From Enterobacter sp. EA-1 (GTDB lineage: Bacteria > Pseudomonadota > Gammaproteobacteria > Enterobacterales > Enterobacteriaceae), in the NCBI GenBank assembly GCA_002886105.1, contig CP025776.1:3410001-3474000 (forward strand): a DNA stretch of 64,000 nt, given 5' to 3'. Within the stretch, counting starts at the first letter, position 1. Every line of letters starts with the position of its first letter. Shown one piece after another: positions 9,735 through 20,128 of the stretch. The notes beneath the pieces were generated by a model. It did no database searches. It saw nothing but the letters and a program-made list of their open reading frames with translations, and was not told the origin of the DNA. The position numbers and the translations under genes are program-made.

Positions 9735-12173
9735 ATGACGACGCTGCAACTGAACACACTGACCGACCGCATTAAGGCGCACAAAACCGCGCTGGTGCAT
9801 ATTGTTAAACCGCCGGTCTGCACCGAGCGCGCACGCCATTACACCCATATCTACCAGCAGCATCTGGATAAACCCATCCCGGTGCGCCGCGCACTGGCGC
9901 TGGCCCACCACCGGCGCAGCGCACCCTCTGGATAAAACACGATGAGCTGATTATCGGTAACCGGTGCCAGCGAAGTCCGCGCGGCACCAATCTTTCCGGA
10001 GTACACCGTTTCATGGATTGAAAAAGAGATTGATGATCTGGCAGACCGCCCCGGTGCGGGGTTTGCCGTCAGTGACGAGAATAAACGCGTGCTGCATGAC
10101 ATTTGCCCGTGGTGGCGCGGCCAGACCGTGCAGGATCGCTGCTATGGCATGTTTACAGACGAGCAAAAGCGCTGCTGGAGACCGGCATCATTAAAGCGGA
10201 AGGCAATATGACCTCCGGCGATGCGCATCTGGCGGTGAACTTCCCGCTGCTGCTGGAACGGGGGCTCGATGGACTGCGCCATCAAGTCGATGAGCGCCGC
10301 ACGCGCATTAACCTGACGGTGCTGGAGGATCTGCACGGCGATCAGTTTCTGAAAGCCATTGATATCGTGCTGGAAGCGGTCAGCCTGCATATTGAACGCT
10401 TTGCCGACCTTGCACGTAAAATGGCCAGCGAAGAGCCGCGTGAACATCGCCGCAACGAGCTGCTGGCAATCGCGGAAAACTGCCTGCTGATTGCCCATGA
10501 GCCACCGAAAACCTTCTGGCAAGCGTTGCAACTGTGCTACTTCATCCAGTTGATTTTGCAGATAGAATCCAACGGCCACTCGGTGTCGTTCGGTCGAATG
10601 GATCAGTATCTCTACCCTTATTATCGCCGCGATGTGGAGTTGCAGCAGTCGTTGCAACGGGAAGACGCCATCGAGTTGTTGCACAGCTGCTGGCTGGAAG
10701 CTGCTGGAGGTGAACAAAATCCGCTCCGGTTCGCACTCTAAAGCCTCTGCGGGCAGCCCGCTGTACCAGAATGTGACCATCGGCGGTCAGCTATGGCGCA
10801 ACGGCGAAGCCCAGTGGATGCGGTCAACCCGCTCTCTTACGCCATCCTTGAGTCCTGCGGTCGCCTGCGCTCCACGCAACCTAACCTCAGCGTGCGTTAC
10901 CATGCCGGGATGAGCAATGACTTCCCTTGACGCCTGTGTACAGGTGATCCGCTGCGGTTTCGGCATGCCTGCGTTTAATAACGATGAAATCGTGATCCCG
11001 GAATTTATCAAACTCGGCGTTGAACCCGCGGATGCGTACGACTACGCGGCAATTGGCTGTATCGAAACCGCCGTCGGCGGCAAATGGGGGCTACCGCTGC
11101 ACCGGTATGAGTTTTATCAACTTCGCCCGAGTGATGCTGGCAGCGCTGGAAGGCGGTCGCGATGCCACCAGCGGGAAGGTGTTCCTGCCGCAAACTCAGG
11201 CGCGCTTTCCGAAGGGAATTTCCATTCCTTTGATGACGTGATGCAGTCATGGGATCGGCAGATCCGCTACTACACGCGAAAGTCCATTGAAATTGAATAT
11301 GTGGTCGACACCATGCTGGAGGAGAACGTGCCGGATATTCTCTGCTCCACGCTGGTGGATGACTGCATTGAGCGGGCGAAAAGTATTAAACAAGGGGCGC
11401 GAAATATGACTGGGTGTCCGGCTTGCAGGTCGGTATCGCCAACCTCGGCAACAGCCTTGCGGCAGTGAAAAAGCTGGTTTTTGACCAGGGGCTTATCGGG
11501 CAGCAGCAACTGGCGCAGGCGCTGGCAGAAGACTTTGACGGCCTGACGCATGAGCAACTCCGCCAGCGGCTGATAAACAGCGCACCCAAATACGGCAACG
11601 ATGACGACAGCGTCGATACGTTACTGGTGCGCGCCTATCAAACCTATATTGATGAGCTGAAGCAGTATCACAATCCGCGCTACGGTCGTGGCCCGATTGG
11701 CGGCAATTATTACGCCGGGACGTCCTCCATCTCCGCTAACGTACCGTTTGGTGCCGCCACCATGGCGACGCCGGACGGACGCAAAGCGAAAACGCCGCTG
11801 GCGGAAGGAGCAAGCCCGGCCTCCGGTACCGATCACACTGGGGCCAACGGCGGTTATCAGCTCGGTGGGTAAACTGCCGGTTAGCGCGATCCTCGGCGGC
11901 GTGTTGCTCAATCAGAAGTTAAACCCCGCCACGCTGACTAACGACAGACGACCGGCAAAACTGATGGCGCTGCTGAGGACCTTCTTTGAGGTGCATAAAG
12001 GCTGGCACATTCAGTACAACATCGTGTCGCGCGAGACGCTGATTGACGCGAAAAAACACCCGGATCAGTATCGCGATCTGGTGGTGCGGGTGGCCGGGTA
12101 TTCAGCGTTCTTTACGGCTCTGTCGCCGGATGCGCAGGACGATATCATTGCCCGCACCGAACATACATTGTGA
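9735..12173 (+). CDS. ybiW: Glycyl-radical enzyme YbiW, PFL-like (frameshifted)
   Basis: Member of the pyruvate formate-lyase / glycerol dehydratase superfamily, about 812 residues; the physiological substrate of YbiW is not established to my knowledge. The active-site cysteine lies in AAIGCIETAVGGKWG (near 11055). The C-terminal glycyl-radical loop reads VVRVAGYSAFFTALS (near 12090). Other recognisable parts are EGNMTSGDAHLAVNF, QIESNGHSVSFGRMDQ and NYYAGTSSISANVPFGA. Frame breaks occur near 9915, 9960, 10155, 10700, 10815, 10925, 11095, 11200, 11405 and 11845. It is translated right after its activase YbiY. Confidence 0.92.
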
Positions 12174-12178
12174 TATAT

Positions 12179-12617
12179 CCCCTCACTCCCTAGCCCCTCT
12201 CCCACAGGGGAGAGGAACCGATCGGTGCGGCATTCCCTCACACTGACCCTCTCCTCACAGCGGCCAGTGCGGCATTCCCCTCACACTGACCCTCTCCTCA
12301 CAGCGGAGAGGGAACCGATCGGTGCGGTTTTCCCTCACCCTGACCCTCTCCCCACAGAGGAGAGGGAACCGATCGGTGCGGCTTTCCTCACCTGACCTCT
12401 CCCACAGAGGAGGAACCGGCCGGTGCGGCATTCCCTCACCCAGCCCCTCTCCCCACAGAGGAGAGGGAACCGATCGGTGTGGCTTTCCCCTCACCCTGCC
12501 TCTCTCCCCACAGAGGAGAAGGAACCGTTCGGTGCGGCTTTCTCCTGACTTAATTTTCACCCCATGGCGAAGGGAGAACTGTTCTCCCTCCCTTCAGGGG
12601 AGAGGCCGGGGTGAGGG
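12179..12617. repeat. Tandem array of about seven 54-bp palindromic units with inverted outer ends
   Basis: Units start near 12181, 12235, 12277, 12332, 12386, 12433 and 12487; two are shortened (42 and 47 bp). A full unit contains CCCTCACCCTGACCCTCTCC, then CACAGAGGAGAGG, so CCTCTCC pairs with GGAGAGG. Next come the perfect palindrome ACCGATCGGT and GCGGCTTT. The left end begins CCCCTCACTCCC; the right end (12597-12617) is the inverse, GGGGAGAGGCCGGGGTGAGGG, so the whole block is bounded by inverted repeats. It fills the gap between ybiW and ybiV. No coding capacity worth calling is seen. Related copies: 1-206 and 19981-20121. Confidence 0.85.
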
Positions 12618-12746
12618 TTACCGCAACATTCACCTCATTCCCCGCCCGTTTCTCAACCATCCACTTTCATTCGAAATAAAATTTGTGCATCGGCTCACAT
12701 TATCTCTAGAATGTTACTCGTCGCAGTTACATTCAGGAGCCGTGGT

Positions 12747-13559
12747 ATGACCGTCAAAGTTATCGTCACGGATATGGACGGAACTTTCCTTGATGACGCC
12801 AAGCAGTACGATCGCACACGCTTTATGGCGCAATTCAAACAACTTCAGCAGCGCGGTATTGAGTTTGTGGTCGCCAGCGGCAACCAGTATTACCAGCTGA
12901 TCTCCTTTTTCCCGGAGCTGAAAGAGACCATCTCCTTTGTCGCCGAAAACGGCGCGCTGGTGTATGAGCACGGTCAACAGTTGTTCCACGGCGAGCTGAC
13001 GCGCCACGAGGCGCAAGTGGTGATTGGCGAGTTGCTGAAAGACAGTAGCCTCAACTTTGTCGCCTGCGGTCTGGAAAGCGCTTATGTCAGCGAAAACGCC
13101 CCGGCGGAATTTGTCGATTTGATGTCGAAATTACCGTTTAAAACCGGTACGTGATTTCCAGCAGATTGACGACACGTTATTTAAATTCTCACTTAACCTG
13201 CCGGACAGTGAAATCCCGCAGCTGATTGATGAACTGCATGTCTCACTCGATGGCATCATGAAACCTGTCACCAGCGGTTTTGGATTTGTCGATTTAATTA
13301 TTCCCGGACTGCATAAAGCCAACGGCATTACCCGCCTGCTGAAACGCTGGCAGATCTCGCCGCAGCAGTGTGTGTGACCATTGGCGACAGCGGTAATGAC
13401 GCCGAGATGCTGCGAATGACCGATCTCTCCTTTGCCATGGGCAATGCCGGTGAGGCGATCAAGACCATCGCCCGCCACCAAACCGATGACAATAATCATC
13501 AGGGCGCACTGAATGTGATTCAGGCTGTCCTCGACCATACCGCCCCGTTTAACGACTAA
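12747..13559 (+). CDS. ybiV: HAD-family sugar phosphatase YbiV (frameshifted)
   Basis: Cof-type haloacid dehalogenase-like phosphatase; the E. coli enzyme acts on sugar phosphates such as fructose-1-phosphate. HAD motif I is DMDGTFLDD at the N terminus ([11 protein letters not shown]). Motif II follows in [10 protein letters not shown], and motif IV is [12 protein letters not shown] near the C terminus. The tail [11 protein letters not shown] matches the family. Two frame breaks, near 13140 (before [11 protein letters not shown]) and 13370, leave a full-length protein of about 270 residues. An AGGAG lies upstream of the ATG. The promoter should lie between the repeat array and the gene. Confidence 0.93.
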
Positions 13560-13565
13560 TCTTCT

Positions 13566-13588
13566 GCCGGAGCGCCGCTCCGGCTTTT
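13566..13588 (+). terminator. Rho-independent terminator after ybiV
   Basis: Perfect 8-bp stem GCCGGAGC / GCTCCGGC with a 3-base loop, followed by TTTT. It starts 7 bp after the ybiV stop. Confidence 0.85.
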
Positions 13589-13706
13589 CCCTCGTCACTT
13601 TTCTGCTTTGTGCTCCTCATCAAGTTTTTAAACTTGCATTAACTTATTTTTAACTTAAATTATCATTTGTAAGTTATTTGACTTTCGAATGAAGATTGAG
13701 AGGTTC

Positions 13707-14963
13707 ATGGCATTTACCCACGAGACGCTGCCCGCCGATCACCCGGCGTCCATTCGTCAGATGAAACAGGAACTGCGCGCGCAGATTGGCGATGTGCAGG
13801 CCGTCTTTAACCGACTGAGCGAACGGATCGCCGCCCGCGTGGCTGAGATTAACGCCCTCAAGGCGCAGGGCGATGCCGTCTGGCCGCAAATCCCCTTCGC
13901 CGACATTGCCCACGGGCGGGTAACGGAAGCACAGCGGGCGCAGGTTAAACAGCGTGGATGCGCAGTGATTAAGGGGCATTTCCCCCCGCGAGCAGGCGCT
14001 CGGTTGGGATCGCTCAATGCTTGATTACCTTGACCAGAACCACTTTGACGATCTCTACAAAGGGCCGGGCGACAGCTTTTGGCACGCTGGAGGCTTCGCG
14101 CCCGGAGATTTACCCCATTTACTGGTCGCAAGCGCAAATGCAGGCGCGTCAGAGCGACGAAATGGCCGCCGTACAATCGTTCCTTAACCGGTTGTGGCGC
14201 TTTGAAAGTGAAGGCAAGCAGTGGTTCGATCCGGATGTGAGCGTGATCTACCCGGACCGCATCCGCCGCCGCCCACCCCGCACCACCTCGAAAGGGCTCG
14301 GCGCACACCGATTCCGGCGCGCTGGAGCGCTGGCTATTACCGGCCTATCAGCGTGTTTTCGCCAGCGTATTTAGCGGCAAACCGGAGGAGTACGATCCGT
14401 GGAATGCCGCGCACCGTACCGAAGTAGAAGAATACACGGTAGACAACACCACCAAATGCTCGGTATTTCGTACCTTCCGGCAGGCTGGACGGCGTTGTCA
14501 GATATGACAGACAGGGCTTGCTGCATGTGGTGCCCATCCCGGAAGCGATGGCGTATATCCTGTTGCGCCCGTTGCTCGACGATGTGCCGGATGAGGAGCT
14601 GTGCGGCGTCGCGCCGGGGCGCGTCCTGCCGGTTTCAGAGAAGTGGCACCCGCTGCTGATTGAGGCGCTGACCAGCATCCCCGCGCTGGAAGCCGGGGAT
14701 TCGGTGTGGTGGCATTGTGATGTGATCCACGCCGTCGCACCGGTCACCAACCAGCAGGGCTGGGGCAATGTGATGTACATTCCTGCCGCGCCACTGTGCG
14801 AGAAAAACCCTCGCCTATGCACGCAAAGTGAAAGTCGCGCTGGAACAAGGCGCATCACCGGGGGACTTCCCCCCGCGAAAACTACGAAAGCGACTGGTCG
14901 GGGCGCTTCACGCTAAACGATCTGAACCTGCACGGTAAACGCGCGCTGGGCATCGACGTTTAA
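13707..14963 (+). CDS. ybiU: DUF1479 putative Fe(II)/2-oxoglutarate-type dioxygenase YbiU (frameshifted)
   Basis: Protein of unknown function, about 418 residues. It contains an [10 protein letters not shown] segment (HxD type, near 14300) and a later [11 protein letters not shown], as in cupin-fold 2-oxoglutarate dioxygenases; function is inferred from this only. Other pieces: [67 protein letters not shown] 13707 gives the E. coli-like N terminus ([13 protein letters not shown]); ATG 13689 is possible but lacks a ribosome site. Frame breaks near 13990, 14085, 14275, 14310, 14490, 14805 and 14870. The stop overlaps the stop of the opposite LacI-type gene. Confidence 0.9.
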
Positions 14964-16022
14964 GCGTCGTACAACCCTTCGCGCTCCACGGCGGTGCGTT
15001 GCTGCCCCGGGCGTATCCGCCGTACTGACTCGCGCACCGCAAGCAGGCCGTTAAGCAGTAACGAACCGGTCGGCGCTTGCGGGCGGATCAGCCGCTGTTG
15101 CAACAGATGCACCGCTTCAACACCCAGTTCATCACGCGGTACGTGTACCGCCGTGAGCGGCACATCCTGAATGGCCGCCAGATTAAACGCATCAATGCTC
15201 ATCACCGACACATCCTGCGGCACGCGCAATCCCCGTTGCTGCAACGCGCGCACCGTCCCTTCCGCCATAAAATCGCCGCCCACCAGAAACGCGGTCGGCG
15301 TGAGCTTATTCGCCGGGGAATCCAGCCACTCCGCCACCCGTAGTTCAGCCTCTTTGGCGCTAAAGCTCGGGACGGTAATCAGATCCCGCTTGCTGTTAAA
15401 GCGCAGATTCTGCTGCCGCGGCTTTGATCCCGGGCCGCAAATCCATGGTATAGCGACGCAGACACATGACATTCACCACGTCCCGGTGGCCCATATCAAA
15501 AGATAGCGGGCGGCAAACTCACCAATCGTCTGGTGATCCGGTGCGATGGACGGGAGACGCATACGCCCGTCGCGGCAGTTGATCAGCACACAGGGTTTAC
15601 CGAGATCCGCCGCCAGCTCATGAATATGCGGATCGTCAATGCCTAACAGGATCGCTGCCTGAGTTTCCGGCGCATTCATGCGCGCCAGAAATTCATTGGC
15701 ATCGCTGTCCAGCTCTTCCAGTGCACAATAACGCAGCCGTACTTCATGGGGGTCCAATGCTTTATTAATGCTCTGAATAACGCGGTAATAGAAGATGTCG
15801 GAACGCTCATCGAAAGCCCGTTGCGGTGCGAAAACAATCAGGTTATTGAGCAGCAAGCGCCCGGCAGCAATCCCCTCCATCACCCCGAGTTCGCGAGCAC
15901 ACGCCAGCACCGCCGTCCCGGCTTTTTTCGCTGTTCGTTTTTCCCGCCAGCACACGGGAAACGGTGCTGGTCGACAGGTTGGTCCGGTGGGCAATTTCGC
16001 TGATTTTTAGCTTTTTATCCAT
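14960..16022 (-). CDS. LacI-family transcriptional regulator (frameshifted)
   Basis: DNA-binding repressor of about 353 residues. The N-terminal helix-turn-helix is typical of LacI proteins: MDKKLKISEIAHRTNLSTSTVSRVLAGKT. The effector domain follows, with ILLGIDDPHIHELAADLG, AFLVGGDFMAEGTVRALQQRG and VPQDVSVMSIDAFNLAAI. Frame breaks near 15940, 15490 and 15440. It is divergent from the transporter/GH31 pair and probably controls it in response to the sugar; the inverted repeat at 16190-16211 is a candidate site. It ends tail-to-tail with ybiU: the two stop codons share TTAA at 14960-14963. E. coli has no regulator at this position. Confidence 0.9.
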
Positions 16023-16189
16023 TCTGTGATCTTGCTCCGTTTCCGAAATGGGAAAACTTTCATGAGACAGAAACCCTGATATTCATGGTCTGAAATGGAT
16101 TCTGCCCCATGATGAGCATCATTAATGGGAATCCTTGCACAAAATCCGCTATGGCTGCCGATCTTTTCTCGCCTAACGTAAACATGTCG

Positions 16190-16211
16190 TACAACTTCCA
16201 TACTAGTTGTA
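16190..16211. promoter_or_regulatory. Inverted repeat, candidate operator of the transporter/GH31 genes
   Basis: TACAACT and AGTTGTA form a perfect 7-bp inverted repeat around an 8-bp spacer, about 110 bp upstream of the transporter ATG. The surrounding 298-bp divergent gap also has a smaller repeat TTTCC/GGAAA near 16038-16053. Neither has the central CG common in LacI operators, so the assignment to the adjacent regulator is only positional. Confidence 0.4.
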
Positions 16212-16320
16212 TACGTAATGACGACAAAAACGGAAAAAAATCATCACGCGAACCAATCCGGTATAACACATTCCGGGTGGCGCGCTTCGACTTCCTACAA
16301 GACGATGTGCGGAGAAAAGA

Positions 16321-17608
16321 ATGAGCCGGGGAATCAACAACGAAATGGCGGCCAGCAAGAGCCGCCGGATAGTCAAAAACTACGCTGGTGGGTATTGGTG
16401 CTGTTTTTATTCGGCGTGACGGTGAACTACATCACCCGTAACTCGCTGGGTATTCTGGCCCCGGAACTGAAAACCAGCCTCGGCATTACCACGGAACAAT
16501 ATTCGTGGATTGTCGGTGCGTTTCAGTTGGCTTTACACTTTTCCAGCCACTCTGCGGCTGGCTGATTGATGTGATTGGCCTGAAAGTCGGCTTTATGGTG
16601 TGCGCCATTATCTGGGCGCTGGCCTATCTTCCACGCTGGCGCAGGTAGCTGGCTGCACCGGCGATATTGCGTTTCACCATGGGCGCATCGGAAGCCGCGG
16701 CAACACCGGCGAACGCCAAAACCATTGGCGAATGGTTCCCGAAATCCGAACGCCCGGTCGCTGCCGGTTGGGCGGGTGTGGGTTTCTCCATCGGCGCAAT
16801 GCTGGCACCGCCCATCATCTACTTTGCTCATGCCTCTTTTGGCTGGCAGGGCGCCTTTATGTTTACCGGCGTGCTGGCGTTGCTGTGGGTCATTTTGTGG
16901 TGGGCGTTTACCACAATCCGGATAAACACCCGAACCTGAGTAAGAAGAACTGGCGTTTATCCAACAGGATAATGAACCGCCAGCCGTCAAACTGCCCTTC
17001 CTGACCGCACTGAAAACGGTGTCGAAAAACAGACGTTTCTACGGGATCGCCATCCCGGCGTTTATGGCGGAGCCGGCCTCGGGCGGTGCTGAGCTTCTGG
17101 GTACCGCTCTATCTGGCAAAAGAGCACGGCATGGATCTGAAACAGATCGCCATGTTCGCTGCTACGTTCCTCGGCAGCCGACCTCGGTAGCGTGGCGAGG
17201 CTACCTGACCAAACTCTATACCCGCTGGTTTGGCTGCACCCGCGTTAACTCTGTGGTCAGCAGCTCCGTCACTGGCGCCTTCCTGATGATTTCGTTAGCC
17301 ATTGTCGCCATTACCCGCGATCCGTACATCACCATCGTGCTGATCTCGATTGAGCGGTTTTGGGCCAGATCATCTCCTGCATGCTGAGTGCGCTGGTAGG
17401 AGTCATTCGATAAAGGCCAGATGGCGACCGTGAACGGGATGCGCGGCTCAGCGGCGTGGATCGCCAGCTTCCTCTTCTCACTGTTGATTGGCGTCACCGC
17501 CGACAAAATCGGCTTCAACCCACTGTTTATTGCCATGGGTTTCTTTGACCTGATTGGCGCTCTTTTCCGGTGGCATTTATTGCTGAACGTCGCGCTAAAC
17601 GCGCATGA
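16321..17608 (+). CDS. MFS transporter of the ExuT/anion:cation symporter type (frameshifted)
   Basis: Inner-membrane carrier of about 429 residues. Its motifs resemble hexuronate carriers: YITRNSLGILAPELKTSLG after the first helix, GEWFPKSERPVAAGWAGVGFSIGAM, RFYGIAIPAFMAEPA, KQIAMFA, and MATVNGMRGSAAWIASFLFSLLIG near the end (RRAKRA). ATG 16321 has GGAGAAAAGA just upstream, but one base appears to be missing soon after it; ATG 16305 is the in-frame alternative. Other breaks near 16540, 16650, 16920, 17090, 17180 and 17360. It lies 15 bp upstream of the GH31 gene and divergent from the LacI regulator, so it likely imports the GH31 substrate. Confidence 0.87.
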
Positions 17609-17623
17609 TTGTGGATGTCTGAT

Positions 17624-19977
17624 ATGAAAACCCTGGAAGAACTGGACGTTGCAAAACAGGCGGCTCACCATGTTGAGCTATTGGTGGACGGGCAACATAC
17701 TGCCGCCTCTATATCCTTGAGGAGAACCTGTTCCGTGCTGCTAAAGGGCGAGCTGGCGCTGGACAGAACCCTCGGAGCATTGCACCGGGTGAAGATGTGC
17801 CGCGGAAGGCCGCGCACGTGAGGATTTATCCGGTTTCAGTCTGCCAGAATGGTCACTCACTGAGCAGCAGGATACGCTGACGGTGCAGCGCGCAGTTGCG
17901 GGTGACCGTGCATCAACCGCTGTGGCTGGAGTGGCATTACCGTAATGACGCGGGCGAGTGGCAGTGGCTGGCAGGCGATCGCCCGACCAGCGCCTATCTG
18001 CTGAATGCGCACGGCGATGGCGTGGCGCACTATCTCAGCCGTAAAAAGAGGAACGTTTTTATGGCCTCGGCGAAAAAGCCGGCAATCTGCAACGCAACGG
18101 TCAGCGCTACGAAATGCGCAACCTCGATGCCATGGGCTATAACGCGGTCAGTACCGATCCGCTGTACAAACATATTCCGTTTACCCTGACCCGCCGCGAC
18201 GATATCAGCTACGGCCTGTTCTACGATAATCTCAGCAGTTGCTGGCTGGATCTGGGCAATGAGATCGATAACTACCACACCGCCTACCGCCGCTGGCAGG
18301 CAGAAGCGGGCGATATCGATTACTACCTGTTTACCGAGCGCGCGCGCGCTGGATGTCACCAAAGCCTTTGTACGTCTGACCGGGAAAACGCTGTTCGGGC
18401 CAAAATGGAGCCCGGGCTACAGCGGTTCAACCATGCATTACACCGATGCGCCGGATGCGCAAAACCAGCTAATGAACTTTATTCGCCTGTGCGAAGAACA
18501 CGCCATTCCGTGCGATTCGTTCCAGCTCTCTTCCGGTTATACCTCGATCAACGGCAAGCGTTATGTGTTTAACTGGAACTATGACAAGGTACCGCAACCG
18601 AAAGTGATGACCCGGGCATTCCACGATGCCGGGCTGAAACTGGCGGCGAATATCAAACCTTGCCTGTTGCAGGATCACCCTCGCTACAACGAAGTGGCGG
18701 AAAAAGGGTTGTTTATTCGCGACTCCGAAACCGATACGCCGGAACGCTCAAGCTTCTGGGATGATGAAGGCTCCCATCTCGATTTCACCAACCCGCAGAC
18801 CGTAGCCCTGGTGGCAAGAAGGCGTGACCACACAGTTGCTGGAAATGGGTATTGACTCTGCACCGGAACGACAATAACGAGTTTGAGTGTGGGACGAAGC
18901 GCGTTGCCCGTGGGTTTGGCCGCGAGATCGCCATCAAACATATTCGCCTGTGATGCCGCTGCTGATGATGCGCGCGTCGATGGAAGCCCAGCAGCGTTTC
19001 GCACCGCAAAAACGCCCGTATCTGATCGCGCTCCGGCTGCGCCGGGATGCAACGTTATGTGCAAACCCTGGAGCGGCGACAACCGCACTAACTGGGATAC
19101 GCTGCGCTATAACACCCGTATGGGCGGGATGAGCCTGTCCGGCCTGTATAACGTGGGCCATGATGTGGGCGGTTTCTCCGGCGATAAACCGGACGCAGAA
19201 CTGTTTGTGCGCTGGGTGCAAAACGGCGTGATGCATCCGCGTTTTACCATTCACTCCTCGGAATGACGATCAGACGGTGAACGAGCCGTGGATGTACCCG
19301 GCCATCACCCCGGCTATCCGCAGTGCGATTGAATTACGCTACCGCCTGCTGCCGTACCTGTATACGTTGTTGTATAGCGCACGCCGATGATGAACCGATG
19401 TTGCGCCCCACGTTCCTCGATCACGAGCATGACGCGCAAACCTTTGAGGAGTGCGATGACTTCCTGCTGGGTCGTGACCTTCTGGTTGCGAGCGTGCGAG
19501 TGGAGCCAGCCAGCGTGAACGCCGCGTCTGGCTGCCGACCAATGACACCGGTTGGTATGATTTCTACAGCGGAACCCTCGGTATGCGCCGTGCCAGTGGA
19601 TAACGCTGGATGCACCGCTGGAAACCCTGCCGCTGCTGGTGCGTGCTGGCGCCGGTTTGCCGCTGAGCGAGCGCATTACCCACGTGGATGCGAAAGCGGA
19701 CACGACCCGCGAACTGCAACTGTTCCCGGTCAAAGGCACGGGGCGCTCCGCCGGTCTGCTGTTTGAAGATGACGGTGAATCCCGGGGTTATAAAGACGGC
19801 AATGCGCTGTGGCTGGAGTGGGAAATGGTCTGCACCGGCAGCGAGGTTGATCTGCGGATACGCACGCGCGGCGACTACCGCCCTGCGTGGAAAGCCCTGA
19901 AAGTGACGCTGCCTGCCGGTGATAAGCGCACGTTGCGTGTCAATGGCGTGGCGGCAAACGCGTGGATACTGGCGTAA
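17624..19977 (+). CDS. Glycoside hydrolase family 31, alpha-glycosidase (frameshifted)
   Basis: Cytoplasmic retaining alpha-glycosidase of about 785 residues. The nucleophile Asp is in WNDNNEFEVWD (near 18870) and the acid/base Asp in WSGDNRTNWDTLRYN (near 19075), both standard GH31 motifs. Also visible: KWSPGYSGSTMHYTD, FDFTNPQTV-like HLDFTNPQTV, MGGMSLSGLYNVGHDVGGFSG, and ELRYRLLPYLYTLLYSA; the C-terminal beta-sandwich ends NAWILA. Frame breaks are numerous: near 17700, 17765, 17890, 18050, 18345, 18815, 18860, 18930, 19040, 19262, 19380, 19500 and 19590. It is co-transcribed with the ExuT-like carrier. Alpha-glucosidase, alpha-xylosidase and related specificities cannot be told apart here. 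Confidence 0.9.
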
Positions 19978-19980
19978 TGT

Positions 19981-20121
19981 CCCTCATTCTGCCCTCTCCC
20001 CATAGGGGAGAGGGTAAACACGGGCACCTACATCACAGGGGAGAGAGTAAACACGGGTGCCTACATCACAGGGAAGCGGGTTTACATCTCCCTCTCCCTT
20101 TCAGGAGAGGGCGGGGTGAGG
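19981..20121. repeat. 140-bp palindrome-bounded repeat with 33-bp internal duplication
   Basis: The outer ends are inverted copies: CCCTCATTCTGCCCTCTCCC at 19981 and AGGAGAGGGCGGGGTGAGG ending at 20121. Inside, a 33-bp unit (TAAACACGGG, then CCTACATCACAGGG) is repeated at 20008-20040 and 20041-20073 with three mismatches. The ends are those of the 12-kb array but the internal unit is different. It separates the convergent GH31 gene and ybiT and could act as a two-way terminator. Confidence 0.8.
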
Positions 20122-20128
20122 TAAAAAA

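Noticed and set aside
10142-10780. Open frame of 212 codons opposite ybiW
   Set aside because: The plus strand encodes clearly conserved glycyl-radical enzyme sequence over the same bases.
12181-12541. Possible CRISPR array because of regular repeats
   Set aside because: There are no unique spacers; units are contiguous and no cas gene is present.
16060-16269. Minus-strand frame of 69 codons in the LacI/transporter gap
   Set aside because: No recognisable family and it covers the operator-like repeat and probable promoters.
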